NCBI GenBank assembly: GCA_031841125.1
Contig: CM063107.1
Coordinates: 63,809,814-63,873,813 of the forward strand
Length of the DNA: 64,000 nucleotides
Direction of reading: 5' to 3'
Origin: Acanthococcus lagerstroemiae
Lineage: Eukaryota; Arthropoda; Insecta; Hemiptera; Eriococcidae
Shown here: in pieces, positions 55,308 through 64,000 of the stretch
Numbering within the stretch: the first letter of the stretch is position 1
How the letters are laid out: each line of letters opens with the position of its first letter
The notes under the pieces: model-generated
Databases searched by the model: none
Told to the model about the DNA's origin: nothing
What the model saw: the letters and a program-made list of their open reading frames with translations, nothing else
Made by a program: the position numbers and the translations under genes

Positions 55308-56402
55308 TTAAAACGATTAAATATGTTCAAAATTAACCATCAAGTATCGAGAACATCTTCAGCTAAACAAATCAATAATTGGAACGTTCGTCTTTGTATT
55401 CAAAAATTGAGTACAATCTTTTTCGTTTCTCCAGCGAGAGGGGAGAGGGAAACGCGAACTATTTTCATCAATTTTCCGTGATGAGATCGACGATATATTC
55501 TCCGAACCTGTTCAGGAAACGCAGCTACAGAATGCGAACACACTCCATTAATAGAGTCGTGCGAGCACGAATATACGCATTTTAATAACCATTGAAAAAA
55601 CCCATAGTAACGGAAAACAGTCTACAACAAATAAGCAGCAAATTACTAAGTTAGTTCGCTTCACAGCAATAGTAGACTCTTCATTGGCTGACGAGTTATC
55701 ACGTGATCCCTCTGTAGGCTATTCGGACAACCTTAAAACACACCTTAACTGAACACGACAGAAACGCGAACGAAAAAAAGAAAAAAATCGAAATGAAAGA
55801 AAAAAAAATGTTTGATCGCGTACTCGAATTTAGTCGATTATTTCATATCTAAGGTAGGTGTTTTTGTCGTTGGTGATTTCGGGTAGTGCACCAAGGGGGC
55901 ACCCCCTACTCTCGAAAGACATTTTTGTAAAGTGCGATTGTTTTACGAATATTTGTCGAACTTTTTTTCCCGCATGGTGTTGTGATTTTCGGAGACAGTG
56001 TATAACTCAAATTAGCCGATGAAAAATTTTATATCGCGTTCCCGTAAGTACCTTCGTGATTTATTAAATGTAAAAAAAATTAAGATTTTGTTCCCCGATA
56101 CGGAGTCAGAGCCAGAATCGAAGGTGCAGCGTTGAACTGGCCAAACTTAGGTCCCCGGTGATCAAGTCAATAAAATATGTCGGCCCCCTAATAAAAGATT
56201 TTTGAGCCGTGCGTGAATTTTCAAGCTCCTGGTGCTCTCATCGGTGATTCAGTAGGCACTGTTCATCAACCCGAATGGACAGTCCGACACTGCGGGAGTC
56301 AACTCTGAGTCGACATTTCCAAGAGATACAGAGAAAAGTTACTACACTCAATATTCAGAGTCTACGTTAAAGTTGAGAGGGGCCGATCAAATTAATATAG
56401 GC
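55308..56402. other. No gene recognised
   Basis: A 68-codon frame at 55379-55585 and scattered short frames have no family resemblance. A-rich stretches lie at 55770-55810. No element ends were found. Confidence 0.35.
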
Positions 56403-56558
56403 AGGGCCGGTTTTAAGTATTTTGCCGCCTTATTTCTTTTTACTTTCCCTCCCGTAAAATTGAGGTAATTGTGTTTTTTGGGCCGAAAATTTTGCCACCC
56501 CAAAATTTTGTCGCTCTGGGCTGTAGCTCAGTCAGCCCGTATTGTTAAACGGGCGCTG
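56403..56558. mobile_element. Possible small hAT-type MITE
   Basis: CAGGGCCGGTTTTAA at the left and TTAAACGGGCGCTG at the right are roughly inverted (about 11 of 14). AAAATTTTGCCACCCCAAAATTTTG in the middle resembles the GCCGCC/GCCACC-rich interior of the element at 4311. No target duplication is convincing. Confidence 0.35.
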
Positions 56559-56579
56559 AATCAAAACCTATCCGTCCTG

Positions 56580-56850
56580 ATTTTTATTTTATTTATTTAC
56601 TACCTTGATTAGGGATCGCGTCCCTTAGTAAGTGAGTCGCTGCCTAATCTGCCCACCGTGGGGCAAAGACTTCTGTCACCCGTTCCCTAGCAGTTGTTCC
56701 CCAACGAGGGCCTATAAGGTTTTCAGAAATTCATCTACCCATTGGGTAGCTGGTAATCCTGGATTCCTTTCTCTGTCCAAGGGGATTTATAGTGTGCACG
56801 CAGAGTTCCATTTTGTCGGTTCTCCTCTAATCATGTGGCTCGCATATCTG
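56580..56850 (-). mobile_element. Possible LINE 3' fragment, minus strand
   Basis: TATTTTATTTATTTACTACC at 56586 reads as a (AAAT)-type tail on the minus strand, followed inward by a small GGGATCGCGTCCC palindrome (56613-56625). This is the same order as the LINE A 3' end. The rest does not show recognisable protein. Confidence 0.35.
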
Positions 56851-57362
56851 TATTTCAATTCATTGAGCCGTAGTTGACCTACGGGACCCAGACCTGGATG
56901 CTGACCAAAGCCTAAGTTAATAAGCTGAAGGTCACCCACAATAGGATGGTCAGGTCGTTTCTAGGTTTAAGATTGATCGATAAAGTTAGTACTCAGATTG
57001 TTAGAGAAAAATCTGATACTTCTGATGTTGGATGGACGGTAAAAAAACTTAAACTTGAATATGCGGGGCACCTGCCCAGGAGTCACGGGGATAAACTGAG
57101 TAAAATTGTTGAGTCTTGGTACCTCAGAGATCATGGTAGGAGAAGGAGGAGACCACCCACGAGGTGGAGGGACGAAATTGTTCGGAGATTTGGGATTTTG
57201 TGGCAGAGAACTGCTATGAATAGAGAGTCTGGGAGACAGCCAGTAGCTGCCAATACGCATAACAACCTCTACCAAGGCCATCCGTTTCTGGTTATTTTCT
57301 TTGGTATTTTAACTATGTTCTTTCCTGTCGGGTTAAGACAACAATTAAATAAATAAATAAAA
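56850..57362 (+). pseudogene. RTE-clade LINE 3' fragment
   Basis: GTQTWMLTKA precedes the open frame 56946-57356, which reads MVRSFLGLRLIDKVSTQIVR, LKLEYAGHLPRSHGDKLSKI and RRRRRPPTRWRDEIVRRFG. These are the ER.MLG, KW.WAGH.AR and GRPPTRW segments at the C-terminus of RTE ORF2. It ends with (AATA)n at 57341-57360, the usual RTE short-repeat tail. Strong 5' truncation. It is a different copy from 5241-5810, with better preserved frame. Confidence 0.75.
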
Positions 57363-57804
57363 ATTAGGTCGATACTTTCCTTCATTGTGTACCCCAAAAT
57401 CAGTTACTATCAAGTCTTAAGAAATGTATATGCACCATAACGAGGAGGGGCGAGTAGGTGAATTGAAGCTAAGGGGGAAATAATGTAAGAGCGGCCCTCT
57501 ACAAATTTTTAAGCGACCCAAAAATTGTTTTGCTCCACCACATTTTATTTACACATAGTCTTTCAGGGTTCAAAAAAGCAAATGGACACGTGGATACTCA
57601 TTTTACAGTTTTCCCCCTTCTTTTATCTTTTTAATAAAGAAAATTGTTTTACCTCTCTGCGAAATGAAAAGAAGAAAATTAGTATGTTTATTAATAACAG
57701 AAATACTTAATACATAATATTATTTTATAATTCGGAGTCTATTAAAAATAAAAGATCATTATCTAATATTATAGGTTGGCCTAAAAAACTTGTTTATCAA
57801 ATTA
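57363..57804. other. Spacer
   Basis: AT-rich, with one 61-codon chance frame (57525-57710). The 3' flank of the hAT transposase relic probably begins here on the minus strand. Nothing else seen. Confidence 0.35.
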
Positions 57805-60260
57805 ATTAATTTAACAATTTCCGAATACTTGAGGACGTATTCGTGAGCGCGTAAAGAACGTCCTTATTCCTTATTTCAGAGAGGATTTCTTTCTCGATAT
57901 TCATAATCATAAGTGCATCCAAGTGATCATCTGTAAGTACCCAGGGGCGAAACTATAGGGGGTGCGAGGTTGACCCCCTCCTTCACCAATAATTTGGCAG
58001 TCGGAAAATTTTGAAACTGTTCATTTGAAATTTTCATTTTTCATGAATGTTTATTTGCTTCTTTTTTTTTATCAATTAAAAAATATTTCGATGAAAAATC
58101 GGCCAATTTTTAATTGTTTAAAAATTTTGTCGTCGAATTTTTAGTTTTCAAAAAATATTTGTCGGCAAATTTTTCTTCTCCACCTCCCCAAACTGAAAGT
58201 CACATTTCTTTTCTGAAAATGGAGTACCCTGGACTCCTGTCAGACACTAGTTAGTCAAAAGCCGAAGGTTTCAAGCTGAGTATCGAAAGTTATCTGAAAG
58301 GTTGGAACAAATTAGAAATGTGGAAGACACTTCGAAAATCTGAAAGTCGGTAGCGACCGTTGAATTCGAATTTCAATGACTATTCTGTTTTTACTAGATT
58401 CTCTTTTTGATCCAGAGCCTGAAATTTGAGAAAGTTGAACATTTTATTAAAATCTAAAAGTTGAAAGCAAAAGACTTCTTTTCCAAAGTCAGAAGCTGAA
58501 TCCGATAGCAAATGTTCTATTGTTTAATTTACAGGCTTGGTCCTGGTGAATATAGGAGGGAAATTTAGTCTGGAACAAAAGTCAAAACTCCATGTTGTGT
58601 GTTTTCCATAATAATGAAAGGGTGCTTGAAGCACGGATTCCCCTAAACCGATTGACCTGAAACTTTGTAGGTTTTTTTAATGTTTATTTTTTGATTTTAC
58701 TGGAACCAGTTTAGGAGACGAATCAGAGGAAATTCAGAAAAAAATATCACCAAGAGTAAATAACGATTACCTTGATGTGTAAAGAAAGTTGTGTGTGTTC
58801 CTCTCAAGTATTCCTAACATCCTGCCAGCTTATCCTCCCAGACTAGGGTATGCTCATGTGAGTGCTCGGGGGATAAGGTTTCAATGTGCATTTGCTGGGA
58901 CGAAACTATGGGAGGGGGTTGAAACACCCCTAATAATTTGACAATCGGCAAATTTTGAAATTAAAAAATATTTTGATTAGAAAATCGGTAAATTTTCAAA
59001 TTGAAAAAATTTCGTCGGCGAATTTTTAGTTTTCAAAAAATATTTGTTGGCAAATTCCCCCCCCCCCCCCCCAACTGAATGTCAAGTTTCGCCTCTGTAA
59101 GTACCGACCTTAATCTATTCTTTATATGTTTCAAAATAGAAACGGATCGTTCAGAAGATACTTGTTCAAAGGAAATAGTTAATAAACATGTATAAGCTAT
59201 GTATAAGGTTGGATACGCAAATTTATAAAAATTGTACTTTTTTATGATTAGAAAACAACAGGCAGGACACTTTTTACAAATTCTTTGCAACTGCTGGGTT
59301 GGAATTCAGCATCATCACTATTACTACAGTTACTTTCTTCTTCATCGTCCAATGGGCCTAGTTGATCGAAATCTTCTGCATGACAGTTTTTTAAGCTGCC
59401 CCATTTGCAAATAAAATCTCTAAATTCTCCTTTGAATTCTTGCAGGGTCGATTTCTTTCGAAATTTCTTAGTATGGGAAAATAGATTTGTAAGCACTGGT
59501 AATTGATCGCTATTCAACATATCCTTTAGCTCTGGAAATCGATTAGGGTCCAAACAACTGATATCGGCAAATACAGCTTTGCGTGACTCTGAAATTTGTC
59601 CTTTATGGTCGATAAAATAGTGTCTTTTGTTCACCCGTGGACTGGCAAGGAAATTGTAAAGGGGGAATAGGGTTAGAGCCCTTCATTTTTTTCCCCCCCG
59701 ATTCCTGGAACAAGTCATATTTTGGGTGGGCCTGCAGTACAAGAGACCCGGCCGGGGATTCCCCCATCCCCCCCCAGCCAGTCTGCGGTTGCTTTTATTT
59801 GTGTAAAGACCTCCTATGCGAAATTTGTCGTTATTGGATTATCATCACCCTCGTAATTAAACATTTTCTTCTTCATCCGTTGGCGCATTTTCGGAAGCTT
59901 GTCTTCTATTTCAAAATCAACCTCAGGCTCAGCTTTTTCCAGTTCTTCATTTATCTTGGAAATATATAACTTTGTTGAATGCAAAATAACTTCAAAGTCG
60001 CTTAATCCCTTTGCTAAATCTCTAATTGTATCTTCAACCATGTTATAAGCTTTCAACAAAGAGGAGTTGTCTTTTCAAAAATGCGAAGAAAAATTTAAGC
60101 CGTAAGGATTATTTTGAAATTTAGAAAATTGTCCAAGAACGATTTTGCTTTTACTCGGGCTTCCGCACAATACTTTGCAGGCGTTCTAGCTATCTCATTT
60201 AAGGATAAAAAAAGTTCAAGCAACAATTCAGAGTCGGTTTTTTTAGTCTATAGTCTAATA
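57805..60260 (-). pseudogene. hAT transposase relic (ZMYM1-like), C-terminal half, split by an insertion
   Basis: Read from 60260 down: SLNEIARTPAKYCAEARVKA, KSFLDNFLNFKIILTA, FLRIFEKTTPL, then MVEDTIRDLAKGLSDFEVIL, and MRQRMKKKMFNYEGDDNPIT (60059-59814). About 180 diverged bases follow, then FADISCLDPNRFPELKDM, FICKWGSLKN (59634-59248), and after a frameshift CPACCFLIIKKYNFYKFAYP, SFEQVSSERSVSILKHIKNR and LRSVLT at 59106. Beyond the inserted element the frame resumes TDDHLDALMIMNIEKEILSE and stops near 57807. The SxxxxSERSFSxLKxIKNRLR block is the hAT dimerisation domain. Frameshifts throughout. Confidence 0.8.
57942..59097 (-). mobile_element. hAT-N1, copy 4: full element with 8-bp target duplication inside a hAT transposase gene
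   Basis: The ends CAGGGGCGAAACT and AGTTTCGCCTCTG are inverted with one mismatch, and the flanks TAAGTACC (57934-57941, 59098-59105) are identical. The host frame reads RLRSVLT before and LTDDHLDAL after, continuous once the element is removed. Inside it matches copies 1 and 2 over about 900 bp. From about 58900 the left-end sequence (GACGAAACTATGGGAGGGGG to AATATTTGTTGGCAAATT) is repeated, so the copy has a duplicated end. Non-coding. Confidence 0.9.
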
Positions 60261-61454
60261 CTTTTTACTTAGGAAATATTTTTTTCTAGCGAGGGTCAAG
60301 GGCTGCGGCCGTCAGCTGTACATTTTTACGTCGGAGCCATCCAATTGTGCAACTGAACCGGCCCAGTGGCCCAGGAGGAAATTTCTTCTTTTCCCCCTGG
60401 GCCTACCCGCCCCTGATCACGAGTGTGAAAAAGTCTTAAGCACAAACGACGAAGTCTCATAGAAAGTCTTCACTCGTTTAGAAAAAAACTCCTCTAGTCT
60501 CAAAATTCCGGAAAAGCCCATGGGGGCAGCTTTCATCAACCGTTCTAAATTCCGAGAAATGAATCTTTTCGAATCTAGAAACAAAGTGGGTGCGAGGGGA
60601 TGGTGATACAAAACGCGGGCCATTACATTAAAGACTTGAGAGGTAGCCCAGTGTTCTGATACCAGAGCTGTGTACCTCGAAGCCGACCATTTTTCAGAAA
60701 AACTGGAGTCAAAGCCAGTCATAATTTACTGGAGCCGGAGCCTGTACTAAATAATTTTCTAGAGCTAGAGCTAGGACCAGTTTAAAGATTTCAAAACCGG
60801 AATCCGACTCAGTTTCTGGTTCTGACTGCGATCTTAGCTCCACCAATTCAACTTCCTCTTCCTACCTTTAAGCAGACGCGGACTGAGCCGCCGAGACAAA
60901 TCTCGATGGGTCCCAAAGCCCAAGAGCCTCAAGGGTCCTAATGTTGGGCTGAAAGAAGGCTCAAAATACTTGAATAATCAATTGCTAAAACCTAAAAAGG
61001 TACAGGAAATTGTATATAAATTATGTATGTCCACATACTGTAATCTGAAGAATTCAAAGTCACTTCACACCTTTGACTACATACAAAAATAAATGCCGAA
61101 CGATTAAAAGGAAAAAAATCCAAAGGGAGAGAGAAGATTGCTACGTTTACGAGCAAAAATACATTTTCAAATCTTTTGGCCAAAATAAAAGGTATTCTTT
61201 AAAAAAATGCAAAGAAGATAATAGAAGCTGGTATGTTTTAGGAACGTACCGAAGAGTTTTTCCTGAGAAGGAGGAAGGAGGGGCAAAAAGTGTAAAAATC
61301 CCAACCGACTTAATTCAAAATTTCCAAGTATCAAAGAAAAAAAAACTTTTTGACTTGTTGGATTTTCCCAACTCCGCCTGCCTGAAATGGTAAATTTCCC
61401 CAACTGCTGAGTTAAAAATTCATACGGGGGAGGCTCCCCGTCGGTACATCCCTG
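60261..61454. other. No gene recognised
   Basis: Lies between the two oppositely oriented hAT relics. Open frames at 60417-60722 (minus), 61073-61393 (plus) and 61167-61403 (minus) lack family resemblance. CCCGCCCCTG at 60406-60415 looks like a hAT right end without a partner. Confidence 0.35.
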
Positions 61455-62344
61455 GTATATTTTCTATAATGATCGACTCCACAATCGGATGCTGCCTGCA
61501 CTGATCAATGTATGGCGTCGTTTGTGTTAAGTTTTTGAATAGTGATGCAGTAGTTGAAGGAAGAGTCATCGCATTGAAAAAAGTAGATTCTTCGAAAGAA
61601 ATTGAGTTTAAGCTATTGCAAAATGCTTTACAAGAAAATGATGTGAATTCAGAGAATTGCACTGCTGATAGTTTTGACGGAGCAGCTAATATGAATGGAG
61701 AATACAATGGTGTGACTGCTCATTTAAAATGTGTCAATTCTGAACACATCCATACATGGTGTTATTCACATATATTTAACTTAGTATTGACAGATTGTAC
61801 TACTTGCATCGTCCCTTCAATTTCTCTTTTTGGTTTAATTCAAGAAGGACATAATTTGTTTACAGAATCATACAAACGCTTGAAAGTATAATATGATAGT
61901 ACTGGATCTGCGTTAAAATTGAGTAGTATTGGTGCAACCCCAGATAGCGATCTAAAACTGGCGCTTTGTGTAAAATATTTGGTTCTTATAACATATGGAA
62001 GACAAGTGACGCTGATGTCAAGAGCATGTGGGTGCAAAAAGGGTGTACGAGCGTGAACGCCCTTTTTCAAGTTATTGAGAATTCGAAATCTACTGGTCTA
62101 GTACGAAATTTTGACACCGAGCGCACCTCTGTAGCTTTATAATTCGCAGAGATACAGTGTTTCAAAGTTATAGATCCTTGTATGCCCTTTTTCTGGTTAT
62201 TGGCCCTTCTTGTGATTATCGACGATTTTTATCACACAACAACCTCGCTCTTAACTGTAGTAGTTGGGGTCACATAATTATTGCGTTGTTAATAGTAAAT
62301 TTTTGAGTTTTGTTGCAAATATTACTATTTTGGTGGTTTTTTGA

Positions 62345-62942
62345 ATGTAACCGGCTCAGAAGAAAGGTCTATAGTGTGCAAAACGTGTTTTCGAGACAAG
62401 CGCGTTTAAAGTTAGGCAACACTGGCAACAGTGTTCCCATAAACCCGGTAATACTACAGGCAGAACGATAAAAATTGATACTCGTTATTATACGAGAACA
62501 CTGTTGCCAGTGTTGCCTGACTTTGAACACGTTTGTCTCGAAAACACGTTTCGCCTACTAGTAGCCTGTCCAGCACTCACCAGAGTCGCTAGTGTTGTTC
62601 ACACGTATACACCGATACTAACATACAAAGAAAGCTGGAGTGAGGTACGTGCTGATAACAAACATGCGGGGGAAAACTTTCAATTCGTCTTCTGAAGGTT
62701 TCCAAAAAGATTTAATTCTACAAATTAGTAAATTTTTTATAGCTCATTGTGTGCAAAATCGATACCCCTAATCAGAATCTTCAATTCAACTTTCATTATT
62801 TAAAAATCTCAATGCAACTTAAATTTTTTATGCAAAACGAGCTCCAGATACCTCATTTTAGTTAGTTCTGGTATAAAATCCGCCAGATGTCAGCCATTTT
62901 GCTTGGACAGGTGAATAGACCTTTCTTCTGAGTCGGTCACAA
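62345..62942. mobile_element. MITE nested inside the 1.24-kb element
   Basis: TGTAACCGGCTCAGAAGAAA (continuing GGTCTAT) at 62345 is inverted at 62918-62942 (ATAGACCTTTCTTCTGAGTC, GGTCAC). About 25 of 28 bases agree. Its left part contains the long hairpin 62383-62558. No coding potential and no clear target duplication. Confidence 0.65.
62383..62558. repeat. Near-perfect hairpin, about 57-bp arms
   Basis: AACGTGTTTTCGAGACAAGC then GCGTTTAAAGTTAGGCAACA and CTGGCAACAGTGTTC (62383-62437) are inverted at 62500-62555 (GAACACTGTTGCCAGTGTTG, CCTGACTTTGAACACG, TTTGTCTCGAAAACACGTTT). About five mismatches. The loop is about 62 bases. Confidence 0.8.
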
Positions 62943-63690
62943 ATATAATTTAAACGTTTAAGAACATTTATTCCTGTTGAACCTTAATTGGATTCAATCA
63001 TGCCGCAAACAAAATTAGTAACACCGGAGAATTACTTATGTCAATAACAGCAAAAAGGGCGTCCAATTTTTTGACTTCGTGTTACTAAATCCTCTATAAC
63101 GGGGCGGGGGGGGGGAGGTACAGCTATAGCATTGTAGAGACGTATACTTACTAAGGATATAGATCTTCAACATGCCGTTTACCGCATATAAAAAACGTTC
63201 CGCCCTCCACAGTTACACCATTTTAAAATTTCTACACGATTTTCACACGTACGCCCTTTTTGCACCCACATGCTCAAACTGCAGTTTATAAAAAGGTGGT
63301 ACTTGCTCTGCGAGCAAAATTACCAATTCCAAAGATTTTTCTTCCGAAATTAGACATAAGGCTAATTTCCTTACTACACGAATTCTTATCGTTTGAAATT
63401 ATTTTGACTGCTGAGAATTTTTGAAAAAACTACACCTGTATCAGATTACTTATAGACAAAAAGTTTAGATTTTGCGTTGGCTTGGCGACAAATCGGTATG
63501 TTGACAAGTAGTTTGAAAAAAATACGAGAATTTATTCCAGTATAAAATGCTCATAATTTTGTTGAACGAATGTCGGCTGAATTTGGAGAGGAATTCTGCA
63601 TTGAAAATGAATTTCCTCAAAAAAGGCATAAACAAATAGATAGGAAGAAGGATTTTGAAATTAACACACACAATGTTACTTTAGATACAA

Positions 63691-64000
63691 TGCACCCTGT
63701 CTTGATCCCGGCTTCACTCGTGAGCTGTATATACAATGGAGAGAGAGAGAAAAAAAGAGAAACTTAGCAAAAATGGTGTAACAGTTTAAATTACAATTTT
63801 GTATGCTTAACAATGGCAAGAACCTGAACAGATAGACGAGAAGACTCGCATGACGTACCATAGCGAGATTTCCCTTACACTGAAGTTGGAAATTCTTTTA
63901 GATTCATAATTATTATTCGTGTACATAGTTCTTTTCGAGGGAATGAGAATACAAATTTAGTTATGTGGTAATATGGCGGAGACAGGAGTCGGTATATCCG
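63691..64000. other. Window end, no gene recognised
   Basis: After the hAT relic fades out near 63690 there is only a GAGAGAGAGAGAAAAAAAGAG purine run at 63738-63760 and unremarkable sequence. Confidence 0.35.

Larger units (their letters stand above)
62029..63268. mobile_element. 1.24-kb TIR element with CATG target duplication, nested in the hAT relic
   Basis: The ends TGGGTGCAAAAAGGGTGTAC and GTACGCCCTTTTTGCACCCA are inverted with one mismatch over 20 bases, continuing to GTGAA/TTCAC. CATG flanks both sides (62025-62028, 63269-63272). The host frame reads DADVKSMLKLQ when the element and one CATG are removed. The interior is non-coding and holds a further inverted-repeat unit. A 4-bp CATG duplication does not fit hAT, so the superfamily is open. 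Confidence 0.85.
61455..63690 (+). pseudogene. hAT transposase relic (ZMYM1-like), central part, split by an insertion
   Basis: The relic starts FSIMIDSTIG near 61458, then FLNSDAVVEGRVIALKKVDS, TADSFDGAANMNGEYNGVTA and NSEHIHTWCYSHIFNLVLTD, ISLFGLIQEGHNLFTESYKR (61508-61891). IDST, DGAANM and CxxH are the catalytic-core landmarks of hAT/ZMYM1-like proteins. With shifts it goes on as ALCKIFGSYNIWKTSDADVK to 62024. After the inserted element, SMLKLQFI (63270 on) and much later SAEFGEEFCIENEFPQKRHK, EINTHNVTLDT (63570-63690) are still in order. Several frameshifts and stops. Confidence 0.75.

Overview
The window looks like AT-rich nuclear DNA from an arthropod, most likely an insect. The evidence is introns with GT-AG borders, non-LTR retrotransposons of the CR1/L2-like, R1/LOA-like, Jockey-like and RTE types, DNA transposons of the hAT and pogo types, and one spliced gene of the ENPP phosphodiesterase family whose best resemblance, from memory, is to insect ENPP4/5-like proteins. 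There are no bacterial operons, ribosome binding sites or CRISPR arrays. No tRNA or rRNA was recognised. The exact taxon cannot be fixed by eye.

The only clear host gene is on the minus strand (28891-43401): four exons with matching splice phases that encode a 432-residue ectonucleotide pyrophosphatase/phosphodiesterase with the full two-metal active site. Its 8.6 kb intron 1 and 4.3 kb intron 2 are loaded with transposons. Intron 2 holds a 2,500-bp hAT-type element, with a perfect 8-bp target duplication, that carries about 1.9 kb of short self-complementary satellite monomers.

Layout: 1-12.5 kb holds hAT-type non-autonomous elements, several with identifiable 8-bp duplications. One of them (2988-5861) encloses an RTE LINE relic, which is itself split by a smaller element. 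12.5-24.3 kb is a minus-strand LINE block: a nearly intact CR1/L2-like element, then an R1/LOA-like element with an RNase H domain, split by two tandem truncated LINE copies and a 262-bp insertion. 24.5-26.1 kb is a TIR element containing a second element with 208-bp inverted arms. 27.7-43.4 kb is the ENPP gene and its intronic transposons. 43.6-48.3 kb is an ORF1-only Jockey-like retroposon split by a 3.2-kb insertion with an 8-bp duplication. 48.7-55.3 kb is a dispersed hAT-type repeat interrupted first by a tandem-repeat and satellite block and then by a 3.7-kb pogo-like transposon whose transposase carries a PHD-type finger. 56.4-64 kb holds an RTE tail and two hAT transposase relics (ZMYM-like) in opposite orientations, each broken by a further insertion.

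Most insertions can be ordered because the interrupted coding frame, or the interrupted repeat, reads through once the insert and one target duplication are removed. Apart from the ENPP gene and perhaps one small spliced frame at 40729-41161, I see no convincing host gene. Repeat-family names here (hAT-N1, M2, LINE A/B/C) are local labels, not database names.
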